From assembly GCA_963662525.1 (NCBI GenBank), contig OY759717.1, positions 3,038,001-3,102,000 on the forward strand: a stretch of 64,000 bases of DNA. Reading direction: 5' to 3'. Made by a program: the position numbers and the translations under genes. The stretch comes from CAZSDU01 sp963662525. Lineage in GTDB: Bacteria; Bacteroidota; Bacteroidia; Bacteroidales; FEN-979. This document shows, one piece after another, positions 1-9,281 of the stretch. The notes under the pieces are model-generated. The model did not search any database. It saw only the letters and a program-made list of their open reading frames with translations, and was not told where the DNA came from. Position 1 is the first letter of the stretch. Each line of letters starts with the position of its first letter.

Positions 1-2237
1 GATTCTGCCCAACTACCAAAGTTCAGATAACCGTTGATCACCGGCACAAGTTCCCAGGTATAGTCAAATCTTTCGGGCAGATTGACAGCCCAGGGCAGGT
101 TGCTTTTTGTTTTATAATACCTTCCGATGGCTGGCTGTGAATCATCATCTCCAGTTCCGAAATACTCAGGGTTTGCCAGGGAGGTTGGCAGACGGTCAGG
201 CATATGGACTTCCATACCGCGGTTCTTGTCTTTGATCAGAAATGGATTGTATGGTGCAGTGCCGACATCAGCTGGGTCCATCGCATTGGTAAATCTGATG
301 TGCATTTTCAGGGTATCAGAAACCCCGTAAGGAACATCCTTCATGGTATTAAAGTATGAACCACTTATACGGTGGATCACGTTTTCGGCGTTATCAAAAG
401 CGATTACGACAGCTTTTTCCTGGTTATTTTCAATCCCGCTGGCAGCAAGGTTGATGTAAGTCTCTTTGAGTGAATATCCCGTGACAGATTCTACCGTTGC
501 CGGATCGACACCATCGAACTGGAATCCAAAACCATTTTGTAAAGTAGCTCCGACAGCCCTTACGTAAAAGGTAGGGAAGATTTCTACAATTTTATTCTGT
601 CCGTTACTGATTACCTTGAAAGAATAATCGATCACCAGGTCGTTCATGTCGTAATCACCACGACCTGGCCAAAGATCTTCAAATCCAAGGGATCCGAAAT
701 GATCTTTTGATGGATAGTAATTAGTATAGGCACGTATTGGATCAGATGGAAACTCATCCAGGTCATCGGGAACTCCGTCTCCGTCATTGTCGGGAGGAAC
801 AGGCTGACCGATACCCTCGGGGTTACAGCTTGAGACAGGAATATAATTCTTTGCGCCGGCTATGGTTTTCAAGGTAGCACCATTGATGAAGTTGGCAGAA
901 GTGCTGCCGCTAAGTAATCCATTGGTAGTAGCCAGTTCAATCGGGCCATCGAATTTTTTTGAGGCATCCAGAAGACTTGCAAGGCCGGTAACTTTAACGG
1001 AACTGGTACCGCCTTGCCCCAGGATGTTTCGTTCCATGACAAAGGTATTGGCCGACATCATCGATTGGTTCTGCAACGTCACCAAACTCGTATATTGAAA
1101 TAGATGCAGTTCAAGGTCACTTCTCAGGTAACCATTATTCATCAGGAAGGTAGCTCCAAAGATATGTATATTGTCATGGCCGATCATCTGACAATTATTG
1201 ACAATGGTCCCGTTAGGTCCATCAGCCTTATTAAGATGGAGGTATTTATTCACTTCAATGATCCCGTCATTCGTCAGGGCGGCATTGACCTTGAACCAGC
1301 CCTGGGCATTGAAATACCCGCTGTTGGCCAATTTTCCTCCGGTTCCGCCAAGCGTTGCGTTTCCTTTTAATATCATATTTCCATAATTCTGAACTTCACC
1401 ATTGAAGGAAAATGGAGCCTGAAATGTAAAATCATTGGAATAATTGATAATCTTGGAGTTTATAGCCATATAAACACCCCGGATGGATGCATGACCGGTT
1501 TGATAAACGGTAAGCGTCGACGTACTGCTCATGTAAAGCGAATCAATGGTCAATGTTCCTCCTGAAGTAACAATGATGTTACAGCCTGCCGTATTGACCT
1601 TGAGCAGACTCAAAGTTGCCGTTCCGCATACCCTGAGTGTGGCTGCAGAAGCCCCGCTCGTGACCGTGCCAGAATAGGTTCCGGTAACACAATATATTTT
1701 CCCTCCACTGATGGTTGTAGACCCGCTTCCTGACAATGTCACTGTGCAACCACTGTTGCAGTCGGGCTCTGCCATGTTGTTATAATTTTTATAAGGGGAT
1801 TTGGATGGTTGAAAAGTATATTGAATATTGGTTTCTACATTAACTGCAACGATCTGAGACATGCCGCCACCGGTTGTCAGTTCAAGATATAGCTGCTTCA
1901 GCGCTGTCGGAATTCGAAGGGCAGTGGTCATGGGGAAATGATAACCTGCAGACCCGGAGATCAGGAGATTTCCTTTTTCAAGCGGATTGCCATCATAGAT
2001 TTTAATCCTGGCCAGTGAACCGATCTGATCAGGCAGGTCGACCGAGACCGAAAGATTTACTTCATGCGTTGTTTCCCATCTGAAGCCAGCCGGGACTTTG
2101 AGGTCGTCCATGGTCTTATGTGGGTTAGGATCCGGTTGAGGGTCCTTATGACATGAAGGAAGTACAAGAATTAAGGATGCTGCCATCAACATCAGCATGA
2201 ATGGGATTTGCTTCGGAGTGGTAGTTTTCATCTTCAT
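1..2237 (-). CDS. LruC/DUF4842-domain lipoprotein, C-terminus cut by window edge
   Basis: The minus strand is open from an ATG at 2237 (alternative ATG at 2231) to the window edge, giving at least 745 residues. The N-terminus is a lipoprotein signal with lipobox VLPSC, Cys29, so the product is probably anchored in the outer membrane. The middle is a Gly/Thr/Ser/Asn-rich region of beta-helix character. It is followed by a calcium-binding-like DNDGDGVPDDLDEFPSDP stretch. Near the end the motif DLWPGRGDYDMNDLVIDYSF is typical of the LruC (DUF4842) domain found in Bacteroidota and Leptospira surface proteins. The biochemical role of the family is not established. It is transcribed divergently from the toxin-antitoxin-like pair at 2409. 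The domain call is firm; the function is unknown. Confidence 0.85.
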   Translation of the reverse strand, partial: MKMKTTTPKQIPFMLMLMAASLILVLPSCHKDPQPDPNPHKTMDDLKVPAGFRWETTHEVNLSVSVDLPDQIGSLARIKIYDGNPLEKGNLLISGSAGYHFPMTTALRIPTALKQLYLELTTGGGMSQIVAVNVETNIQYTFQPSKSPYKNYNNMAEPDCNSGCTVTLSGSGSTTISGGKIYCVTGTYSGTVTSGASAATLRVCGTATLSLLKVNTAGCNIIVTSGGTLTIDSLYMSSTSTLTVYQTGHASIRGVYMAINSKIINYSNDFTFQAPFSFNGEVQNYGNMILKGNATLGGTGGKLANSGYFNAQGWFKVNAALTNDGIIEVNKYLHLNKADGPNGTIVNNCQMIGHDNIHIFGATFLMNNGYLRSDLELHLFQYTSLVTLQNQSMMSANTFVMERNILGQGGTSSVKVTGLASLLDASKKFDGPIELATTNGLLSGSTSANFINGATLKTIAGAKNYIPVSSCNPEGIGQPVPPDNDGDGVPDDLDEFPSDPIRAYTNYYPSKDHFGSLGFEDLWPGRGDYDMNDLVIDYSFKVISNGQNKIVEIFPTFYVRAVGATLQNGFGFQFDGVDPATVESVTGYSLKETYINLAASGIENNQEKAVVIAFDNAENVIHRISGSYFNTMKDVPYGVSDTLKMHIRFTNAMDPADVGTAPYNPFLIKDKNRGMEVHMPDRLPTSLANPEYFGTGDDDSQPAIGRYYKTKSNLPWAVNLPERFDYTWELVPVINGYLNFGSWAE

Positions 2238-2376
2238 TTGTTTTCAAGAAGTGACAAATATACAATTAATTGATATCTGATTCCATCATCAATTTGTATT
2301 CGTAGGTATTTGATCCTGAAACGTGGTTTAATACTTTGTTACTGGATAAATCAGTCGGTGGTCATATCACAGCTCA

Positions 2377-2404
2377 TTAGATTCATGAAAATCATTTATC
2401 TTTG
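2377..2404 (+). promoter_or_regulatory. candidate Bacteroidota promoter of the AbiE-like pair
   Basis: TATCTTTG at 2397-2404 matches the Bacteroidota -7 consensus TAnnTTTG exactly. A weak -33 element, TTAG, lies at 2377-2380. The box ends only 4 nt before the chosen ATG at 2409, so the transcript would be leaderless or nearly so. Confidence 0.4.
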
Positions 2405-2408
2405 TAAT

Positions 2409-2711
2409 ATGTCAGAAAAAACAAAACCGGTATTTAATAAACGGATTTTCTGGGACGTGAATTTCGAAAGCCTGGACTATGACCTTCTTGCCAGTTTTGT
2501 GATTGAACGGGTGTTCGAGCGGGGAGATGTGGATGATATCCGGCAATGCCGACGCTATTACAGCGATGAAAAAGTGACACAGGTATTGCTGAATGCTAAG
2601 TTTCTCCCACTTCATACCATTCATTTTGCCAGTGCTGTCATTGATAAACCATTGAATGAATTCAGATGTTACATACTGAGACAGTTGAACCCCGGACTCT
2701 TTCCTTATTGA
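2409..2711 (+). CDS. DUF6922-like small protein, putative antitoxin partner
   Basis: A 100-residue protein. The ATG at 2409 is preferred over an in-frame upstream one at 2310 because the conserved-looking sequence begins at VFNKRIFWDVNFESLDYD. The pattern F(W)DV-F--LDY, then VIERVFERGDVDDI and a C-terminal FRCY segment, resembles the DUF6922 family. That family is often encoded next to AbiEii-type nucleotidyltransferases in Bacteroidota. The next gene starts 46 nt before this one ends, which suggests translational coupling. By position it would be the antitoxin or regulatory partner, taking the place of the usual AbiEi. This role is inferred from gene order; no DNA-binding helix-turn-helix is obvious. 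Confidence 0.7.
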   Translation: MSEKTKPVFNKRIFWDVNFESLDYDLLASFVIERVFERGDVDDIRQCRRYYSDEKVTQVLLNAKFLPLHTIHFASAVIDKPLNEFRCYILRQLNPGLFPY

Positions 2712-3292
2712 ATCGGCTGATGGCCTTGCCATCGCTTCAATCGTTTTCGCTTATCGGCGGAACTGCATTAGCGCTTCGGTATGGTCATCGCAGTTCCTTG
2801 GATTTGGATTTATTTTATCATGAAAAATTTGATCAGCAATATTTAGTAGGGGAATTAGAAGCAGTGTTCGGTAATAAATTTGTTTACAAACAACAACATA
2901 CACAGTTTGGCATTTTTTGTTTTATTGAAGAGATTAAAGTTGATTTTGTTTGTTATCCCCATCTTCCGATACGTGACATAGAAATAGCAGATAAAATCAG
3001 ATTTTATAGCGATGCTGATATTTCTGCAATGAAAGTTCAGGCCATTCTTGGCAGGGCAAAGAAAAAAGACTTTTGGGATTTATTTGAATTATTGCATCAT
3101 TATTCATTAGAGCAAATTGGAGACTGGCACAAACAAAAGTATCCCAGCCAGATGCTGTCAATCAGCATTCCCCATGCCATTACATATTTTATGGATGCTG
3201 AAGGAACCGAGGAACCGGTGAGTTTCAAAAACCAGACCTGGGAACAGGTGAAAAAGGGAATTCAGCAGGCAGTAAGAGATTACCTGAAATAA
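2666..3292 (+). CDS. AbiEii/AbiGii-type nucleotidyltransferase toxin-like protein
   Basis: A 208-residue protein with the nucleotidyltransferase signature of the AbiEii family. GGTALALRYGHRSSLDLDLF at about residues 31-50 combines the GG-T-ALA loop with the HR-S-DLDLF metal-binding aspartates. A later Asp in KVDFVCYP is a third acidic position. The segment MKVQAILGRAKKKDFWDLFELL matches the conserved A-I--R-K-KD--DLF helix. Family members (type IV toxin-antitoxin, abortive infection) transfer nucleotides to tRNA or other targets and are held in check by a partner protein. It overlaps the upstream gene by 46 nt. An internal ATG at 2720 would cut into the N-terminal helix and is less likely. 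Whether this pair is toxic is not shown by sequence. Confidence 0.85.
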   Translation: MLHTETVEPRTLSLLNRLMALPSLQSFSLIGGTALALRYGHRSSLDLDLFYHEKFDQQYLVGELEAVFGNKFVYKQQHTQFGIFCFIEEIKVDFVCYPHLPIRDIEIADKIRFYSDADISAMKVQAILGRAKKKDFWDLFELLHHYSLEQIGDWHKQKYPSQMLSISIPHAITYFMDAEGTEEPVSFKNQTWEQVKKGIQQAVRDYLK

Positions 3293-3303
3293 AAAAGTTA
3301 AGT

Positions 3304-4377
3304 ATGACAAACATGAAATTTGATTTTGATGATATTCTGATCAGCCCGGCTGTTCTGAGTTCGGTTAATTCCCGGAAAACAGTTAAAATTTTGGATGAAA
3401 ACGGAATGCTGCCTTTGTTTACGGCTCCCATGGATACTGTGACGGATATTGCTCACCGGAAAATATTTGCAGATAACCTTATTTATTCTATCATCCCAAG
3501 AACAGAAACAAGGAATTTCGAAAAACAGGATATTGCCTTAGCCAATGGGTGGGTGGCTTTGAGTCTGGACCAGGTAGAAAATATTTTCGGTGGACTTGAA
3601 AAAGCGGAATCCGGCTCTCAGTTTAATATCTGTATCGATATTGCCAACGGTCATATGAAAAGATTGCTTGAGGCGGTCAGGAAGATCAAGGAAAAATATG
3701 GGAACCAACTGATTATCATGGTGGGTAATGTGGCCAATCCGGAAACATTTTTTGAATTATCAGCTGCGTGTGCTGATTATGTCAGGGTGGGCATAGGAAA
3801 TGGATCAGGATGCAGCACTTCTGTACATACAGGCATAGGATATCCCCTGGCCTCGCTGATTCATGATATTTATACCAGGAAAAATCAGCGGGAAGGTGAA
3901 TTCGCAAAAATTGTAGCGGATGGAGGGATTAAAAAATATGCAGATATCATCAAGGCTTTGGCGCTTGGAGCCGATTATGTAATGTGTGGTGGCCTTTTTA
4001 ATAAAGCCCTGGAATCAGCTGGACATACTTACGCTGCAAATAAAAAATTTGAAGGATATACCGTTCCCGGTGATCAGGTTGACCAGTATAGCGAAGAAGT
4101 AGGGACGGCATTTAAAATGGGTTCCCTGTTTTACAAGAAATTCAGGGGTATGAGTACCAAGGAAGTGCAGGCTCACCTGGGTAATGAAATCCGTTCATCC
4201 GAAGGTGTGACCAGGATGATCCAGGTGGAATATACCCTGGCGGGATGGGTCGATAATTTCAAGGATTATTTATCCTCTGCCATGTCGTATACGGATAGTA
4301 AGGATCTCAATGAGTTTATCGGTAAACCGGAATGGCAGCTTATCACCCAAAATAGTCTCAATCGCTTCAATAAGTAG
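3304..4377 (+). CDS. IMP dehydrogenase/GMP reductase family protein, short form without CBS domains
   Basis: A 357-residue TIM-barrel enzyme of the IMPDH/GMPR family. Visible signatures are FDDILISPAVLSSVNSR at the N-terminus, LFTAPMDTV (the usual APMD), and the catalytic loop GIGNGSGCSTS with the nucleophilic Cys at residue 170. VADGGIKKYADIIKALALGAD is the phosphate-binding region. The canonical loop reads GPGS-CTT; here Pro is Asn and the Thr-Arg that follows is altered. There is no CBS pair, so it is shorter than the standard 490-residue GuaB and closer in size to GMP reductase. It may interconvert IMP/XMP/GMP, but which direction cannot be told. It starts 11 nt after the AbiEii-like gene and overlaps the convergent next gene by 11 nt. 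Confidence 0.8.
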   Translation: MTNMKFDFDDILISPAVLSSVNSRKTVKILDENGMLPLFTAPMDTVTDIAHRKIFADNLIYSIIPRTETRNFEKQDIALANGWVALSLDQVENIFGGLEKAESGSQFNICIDIANGHMKRLLEAVRKIKEKYGNQLIIMVGNVANPETFFELSAACADYVRVGIGNGSGCSTSVHTGIGYPLASLIHDIYTRKNQREGEFAKIVADGGIKKYADIIKALALGADYVMCGGLFNKALESAGHTYAANKKFEGYTVPGDQVDQYSEEVGTAFKMGSLFYKKFRGMSTKEVQAHLGNEIRSSEGVTRMIQVEYTLAGWVDNFKDYLSSAMSYTDSKDLNEFIGKPEWQLITQNSLNRFNK

Positions 4378-5965
4378 AAACTGCCTGGTAAAGGCAGAAA
4401 TTATCTTTGCTATATACTGGAGTATAGGACGAATGCAGGATGTTATCCAGTTTCCTGAAGAACCAGTTCTCTTCCGGATTATATTGTCCCAGGATATAGA
4501 TATAATTGACCTTTAAACTTTCCCGGCCTTTAATCAGTTCAAAATTGATATAATGAGCGGTATCGGAAAGGTTGCCGATATAATAATTGGGTTTGGCCGA
4601 TTTATTCCATTTGACAGGGAAATAGCCTGTTTCACATTCATAATTATAAACCATCAGGATGGGTTTATCGATGGCCAGGTAATCTACAAAATGTCCGGTA
4701 AACCAGTTGTCCATGACATAGATCGGCAGTACCAGGCTGTTGGGAGGGATGAACTCTGCTGCCTTATTGGATGCTTTAACCATTTGATCGAACTCCTTCA
4801 GAATAGGTTTGTTGAATTCTATCATGATTACATTGATTACTATGGCAATGGCCGCTGCCAGAATACCTGCCCATTTCGGCAATGGGAGAATGGAAATCCA
4901 GAGGATGACTAACAGAAAAAAAAGAAAACCCAGCCGGAGGTTGGTATAGCTGGCAGTCCCATAGGCATCAGGAAGAATGAAATAGAGGAACAGCAGAATA
5001 ATCACGGAGGGTAGAAGCCATTGACTATTGGTATTCGATGACCCTGCTTGTGATTTGAACTGCCGGAATACCAGGATCAGCAGGCCGGAAATAACCAGAC
5101 CAACCAGAAGGCAAAAGAAAATAAGAGTAAACGATCCTTCCTTATATGCATTAAATGAAATCAGTGGACGAATCTGGTAGAGGAACTCCAGGAGCTGGGC
5201 TTTGGGTAAAAACGATATGTTTCTTGTTCCTGGCCGTGAAATGAAAAAATATACAAATAAAAGCAATGGGATAATGGATGCCAGTACTATGGTGATCACT
5301 TGCCTGAAGAAATCCCGAATGACCGCAGGCCTTGTAGTTTTATTATTCAAAAAGCCGGAGAAGTTGCGGGCAATGATTTGGATCGCAACTAGGATCAATA
5401 GAATGCCGAAAACTACGATATGCGAAAAATAGGTGATAAAAATGAAGCATACCAGTATTAAAAAATCCTTCAATCCCTTCATATTATCTTGCTTCAGTAG
5501 CCAGTAACGCAGGGTGATCATCAGAAATAATACCCCGATACAAAAGTTGAAAAATCCGAAGAAAAGAAACATGGAATGAGTAAATGGAAAGATCAGATAA
5601 CTGATGGAAATATTTTCAGGTTTCAGTATCTTCATCAGGCCTCGGAAAGCAAAAGGGATACCTATTAGTAGGCCTGCGATGATGATCTTTTCTGCCAGAA
5701 ATGCCGGAATAACCAGTCCCAGAATGGCCAGCAGGAGATGGGAAGTCCAGTTCGGCACCGGTTCAGGGTTGATTTGGAAAAATTGTCGGAAAAGTTCATT
5801 GTGATAGATCACTATCTGGTTAATGATATTGGCATTACTGAGATGGGAAGCGCCATCTAAACTGGGGAAAAATTTTGTTGAAATAAACGGGACGAGGTTG
5901 GCCAGGGTGATGAATGTAAAAAACAACAATTCAATTTTAGGCCAGTATTCTTTTTTTATAGTCAT
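4367..5965 (-). CDS. multi-pass membrane protein of unknown function
   Basis: A 532-residue integral membrane protein with about 12 hydrophobic segments. Examples are LLFFTFITLANLVPFIS near the N-terminus and LLFLYFILPDAYGTASYTN late in the protein. A soluble C-terminal tail follows, from about residue 430. The topology resembles GT-C type glycosyltransferases or related mannosyltransferase-like proteins. The usual periplasmic Asp-Asp/Asp-Glu motif in the first loop is not convincing; FPSLDGASHLSNA is the only candidate. The start is the ATG at 5965, which overlaps the stop of the preceding TPR gene in an ATGA arrangement. This indicates translational coupling and argues against a longer N-terminal extension to 6037. 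It is the last gene of the minus-strand operon that begins with the RND adaptor. Function not recognised. Confidence 0.7.
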   Translation of the reverse strand: MTIKKEYWPKIELLFFTFITLANLVPFISTKFFPSLDGASHLSNANIINQIVIYHNELFRQFFQINPEPVPNWTSHLLLAILGLVIPAFLAEKIIIAGLLIGIPFAFRGLMKILKPENISISYLIFPFTHSMFLFFGFFNFCIGVLFLMITLRYWLLKQDNMKGLKDFLILVCFIFITYFSHIVVFGILLILVAIQIIARNFSGFLNNKTTRPAVIRDFFRQVITIVLASIIPLLLFVYFFISRPGTRNISFLPKAQLLEFLYQIRPLISFNAYKEGSFTLIFFCLLVGLVISGLLILVFRQFKSQAGSSNTNSQWLLPSVIILLFLYFILPDAYGTASYTNLRLGFLFFLLVILWISILPLPKWAGILAAAIAIVINVIMIEFNKPILKEFDQMVKASNKAAEFIPPNSLVLPIYVMDNWFTGHFVDYLAIDKPILMVYNYECETGYFPVKWNKSAKPNYYIGNLSDTAHYINFELIKGRESLKVNYIYILGQYNPEENWFFRKLDNILHSSYTPVYSKDNFCLYQAVSTY

Positions 5966-8100
5966 TGAGGGTCGCGTTGGTAAAGCAGAAAATCTCTGAT
6001 CAATGGTATGTCTCCGGCATCGATGCCATTGGCGCAAAGGTAAGGAACATCTTCTTCAAAAGCCGACATCAGGTCACCGGGACTCATGGAAAGATTGCTC
6101 ATGCTATTCCGGTAATAAGCCAGGGCTTGTTTACGGTTCCCCAGACAGAGTTCAACATGTCCGGCATTCATCAGGTCATAAGATGAGGGACTTTCGATGG
6201 TCGACAGGAGTTCAGTATATGCTTCCTGAGCCTGATCCAGTTTCCCCATCAGAAAATGGCAGTAAGCGATAGGGCGGAGAAGCTTCATGTTTCCGGGTTT
6301 GAAAAAGATAAGCTTGGAATAATATTGCAGGGCCTGCTCAAAGTCCTTAAGGTTCATATAGCATTGAGCGATCTGGGTAGAAAGAAGATCATCGGGTTGC
6401 AGGTTTGAAGCTTCCTGGAAGAAGCCAATGGCAGCATGGTAATCTTTTAACTTCATGCTGCACCAGGCAAGTTTTTTTAATACCCAGAGGTGGTCTGTGT
6501 CAAATAGTTCAGCCATTTTATAAAATTCAATGGCTTTTTTGTAACGCCCAAGTTTCTGGTAGGAATAGGCGATCTTTTCATAATATTCCCCTTTTGGTGG
6601 TGGAATAGCCAGCAATGATTCATACCCTGTGATGGCTTTTAAATAATGTTCCTTATCGAAATAGAATGTGGCCAGTTTCTCAGTAAACCCTTTCTGTTCA
6701 AAAAACTGCCGATAGAAGAAAGAAGTATTAAATGAGGTATTCAGTTGGAACACATCTTCGAATTCGTTTTTTGAGGGATACAATTTAAAGAACCGGTAAA
6801 GATCCTGAATGTATTGTATGAAAACCGCATTGGATTGCAGTGTCTGGTCCAGCAATTGTACTTCGGCAGCCATTTCCTTCATCTGTGCAAATTCAGCTTC
6901 AAAATTGGCAACGATCATACTGTGCTGCTGGGCTGGCATGGCCTGAAAGTTCAAAGCGAAAGAGTACTTGTCGGAGTTGCATAAATAAAATGCTTTTTCG
7001 AGACTTTCAATCAGTTGAAGGTTGATTTCCTTACGGCTGATTATAGATTTATTGATATCAGGATGATCCCGGTAAAAAGGGACAAACCAGTTGCTCATGC
7101 GGTAAAAGAAATCAAATCGTTTTAAAAGCTGGAAAGTACTCATAAACACATCTACTCCTTCCATCTGCATTTTCGAGAATTTCTCTATTTTTTCCAGTAA
7201 TCCGGGAAATTCGTCGACCAATCCTTTCCATTTTGGGTTAATCCCTTCCGGGTCATCATCATCTTCGATCTCGCCTAATTGAAGCTTATCATCAATAAGG
7301 GGCATCATTTTCTCTATGTCGGGCAGTACTTCTTCTTCAAATTCCCGGGTGATTTTCTCGGTTTCCCTGGCCTGCAGAAGTTGCATCAGTATTAACTCCA
7401 CATCTGTTTTAATATTTTCGACCTCCTCGAGGCCTTTCAGCTTATCTATCAGATCAGGATAGAAAAGGAGTCGCCGGTCATACACCATTAAACTAAGGAT
7501 AATTCCGGTGATGGCGCGCTGATAGACCTGATCTTCATGTGATTCAACAAATTCAATCAGAAGTATGATCTTCATGGGATCAAAATACTTTAACAAGCTT
7601 AATGTAAGAGCGCTGATAAACAGACTTTTATCATACCATTTAATATTCTCAGCTTGATTAATCTTCCGGATAAAGACGAGATGACAATCCTTAACTTTTT
7701 CAATAAGCCAGATCAGTCTAAATACAGTATCTGCTTTTTCTATATTATCTATTTCCAACCAGGGATCATCCTTGAATTCATTGGACAGTTGGGTTTTCTC
7801 CAGATATCTTAATAGATGATCATGTTCGGTCAAAGAACTTCTCACCTCATCTGCCATGGCAAGAATGGAGGCGCATAAATTGCTCAGGATGGAGGATTGT
7901 TGGGGATCTTTATATCCGTCGTAGGCATACCGGAGAAGGGTCTGATAATTATCTGAAAGTGTTTCAAGCTGGTAATAAAAATCTGTTTTAGTACTGACCC
8001 TGATAAACTGGGTCAACTCATCCAGAGCAAGTTTGATCCTTTGGTTAAAGAGGTGCTCACAGATCCGGTTGTATTGCTGATTAATTTCATTTTGTGTCAT
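5962..8100 (-). CDS. tetratricopeptide repeat protein
   Basis: A 712-residue protein with no signal peptide, probably cytoplasmic. The first 450 residues are helical and unassigned, with an acidic stretch EIEDDDDPEG near residue 275. The C-terminal third carries at least five TPR units from about residue 490 on. Examples are YYEKIAYSYQKLGRYKKAIE, KKLAWCSMKLKDYHAAIGFF, and IAQCYMNLKDFEQALQYYSK. These units make protein-protein scaffolds. The gene starts 3 nt after the porin-like gene and ends in a 4-nt ATGA overlap with the membrane protein, so the three are probably co-expressed. A structural or regulatory partner of the membrane protein is the simplest guess. The TPR call is firm; the partner is unknown. 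Confidence 0.8.
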   Translation of the reverse strand: MTQNEINQQYNRICEHLFNQRIKLALDELTQFIRVSTKTDFYYQLETLSDNYQTLLRYAYDGYKDPQQSSILSNLCASILAMADEVRSSLTEHDHLLRYLEKTQLSNEFKDDPWLEIDNIEKADTVFRLIWLIEKVKDCHLVFIRKINQAENIKWYDKSLFISALTLSLLKYFDPMKIILLIEFVESHEDQVYQRAITGIILSLMVYDRRLLFYPDLIDKLKGLEEVENIKTDVELILMQLLQARETEKITREFEEEVLPDIEKMMPLIDDKLQLGEIEDDDDPEGINPKWKGLVDEFPGLLEKIEKFSKMQMEGVDVFMSTFQLLKRFDFFYRMSNWFVPFYRDHPDINKSIISRKEINLQLIESLEKAFYLCNSDKYSFALNFQAMPAQQHSMIVANFEAEFAQMKEMAAEVQLLDQTLQSNAVFIQYIQDLYRFFKLYPSKNEFEDVFQLNTSFNTSFFYRQFFEQKGFTEKLATFYFDKEHYLKAITGYESLLAIPPPKGEYYEKIAYSYQKLGRYKKAIEFYKMAELFDTDHLWVLKKLAWCSMKLKDYHAAIGFFQEASNLQPDDLLSTQIAQCYMNLKDFEQALQYYSKLIFFKPGNMKLLRPIAYCHFLMGKLDQAQEAYTELLSTIESPSSYDLMNAGHVELCLGNRKQALAYYRNSMSNLSMSPGDLMSAFEEDVPYLCANGIDAGDIPLIRDFLLYQRDPQ

Positions 8101-8103
8101 AAC

Positions 8104-9261
8104 TCAAAATCTTACCCCGGTTGTAAATATGAGAGACTGAAGGTTTTCGCTGGTATTATCATGAAATACGTAATTTCCCTTGTTGGATTCCATGTATCTG
8201 TACTCGAATCGTAAGTAGCCTATTTTGACGGGTTTATATTCAAACTGAATAGTCAGACCGTTCATCAGTAATCCGCGTTTTGTACCATTAATAGTATAGA
8301 CTCCGGTAAGGAAACCCGAAGGATCATTCAGAAATTCATAACGGGCTCCCAGGCTGAGATGATCATTTATCATGTACTTTGCCTGCAAAAAGCCGGAAAA
8401 CATGGAGGCGATTTTATTGGTGTCAGGAGGTAACTGGGAGTTTGTCTGGGCAGCATAATCAAATTGCCCGACAAGCGAAATCTGTTTGATAGGATTATAG
8501 GTAACAATTAAGTTGTTATATAAAATGTTATTATTGATCTGGGCGTTTTTCAAAGCCTGGTTACCAAAGAAATTATTATACGTGATATTGAGATTCTTCA
8601 ATAAGTCATAGGAGAGGAAAATCATTCCAGCCATATGGGTGTTTTTACCATAGGCAACAGAATAAGGATTTCCAAACATAAGCCCTCCGTATAGTTTTTT
8701 CGAAAACTGATAGGACAGTTTTACTCCCAATACGCTCCCCGGTTCAAAATATCCCCCGATCGTAACCGTGCTTATCTGGTTAATGACAGGCCAGGAAGAT
8801 TCATAGCCGACTGGGTTGAAAATATATCCGAAATCCAGCCAGAGGTTTTTTACCAGCAGGAAACCGAAATTAGCTTGTCGCAAATTTTTAATAAACTGGG
8901 CATTCGGGGCAGCCAGCAGGTTAGGCGCATCCCCATATTGAATAGCCAGTTTTCCCCTGACTTTTTCGGCATTATAATAGATTTCAATGGCAGCAAGATT
9001 CAGCCGGATCTGGTTTGGAACCGGGCAGTTGGCCGAAAACGGAACGACACTGGAAGTATCGCCCTTGCTGTTGAGTATCATATTGTAATACACATCAATG
9101 TAGAAGCCAAAGGTGAAATTTTTTAATTTGTTAAATATTTTAGCTTTAACTTCATCGGTAAGGCTATCGGCCTTACTCTGCCCAAAGATGCCTGCATTAC
9201 TGAATAAAAGAAACCCGATCAGCAGACTTGAGAAGGATTTTAATTTTATGCTTTTCGTCAT
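8104..9261 (-). CDS. outer-membrane beta-barrel protein, BBP2/OmpL-like porin
   Basis: A 385-residue protein with a signal peptide (about residues 1-27, ending near IFGQS). It then shows alternating amphipathic strands rich in Tyr, Phe and Asn and ends in a C-terminal aromatic residue (TTGVRF), as in outer-membrane barrels. FTFGFYIDVYYN near the start and LWLDFGYIFNPVGYESSWP in the middle fit the putative beta-barrel porin-2 family (OmpL-like, PF07642). It lies 20 nt downstream of the TolC-like gene and 3 nt upstream of the TPR gene, in one minus-strand run with the RND pump. A diffusion channel or small-solute porin is likely; substrate unknown. Confidence 0.75.
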   Translation of the reverse strand: MTKSIKLKSFSSLLIGFLLFSNAGIFGQSKADSLTDEVKAKIFNKLKNFTFGFYIDVYYNMILNSKGDTSSVVPFSANCPVPNQIRLNLAAIEIYYNAEKVRGKLAIQYGDAPNLLAAPNAQFIKNLRQANFGFLLVKNLWLDFGYIFNPVGYESSWPVINQISTVTIGGYFEPGSVLGVKLSYQFSKKLYGGLMFGNPYSVAYGKNTHMAGMIFLSYDLLKNLNITYNNFFGNQALKNAQINNNILYNNLIVTYNPIKQISLVGQFDYAAQTNSQLPPDTNKIASMFSGFLQAKYMINDHLSLGARYEFLNDPSGFLTGVYTINGTKRGLLMNGLTIQFEYKPVKIGYLRFEYRYMESNKGNYVFHDNTSENLQSLIFTTGVRF

Positions 9262-9281
9262 TTCGCTCCACCAGTTTATTA

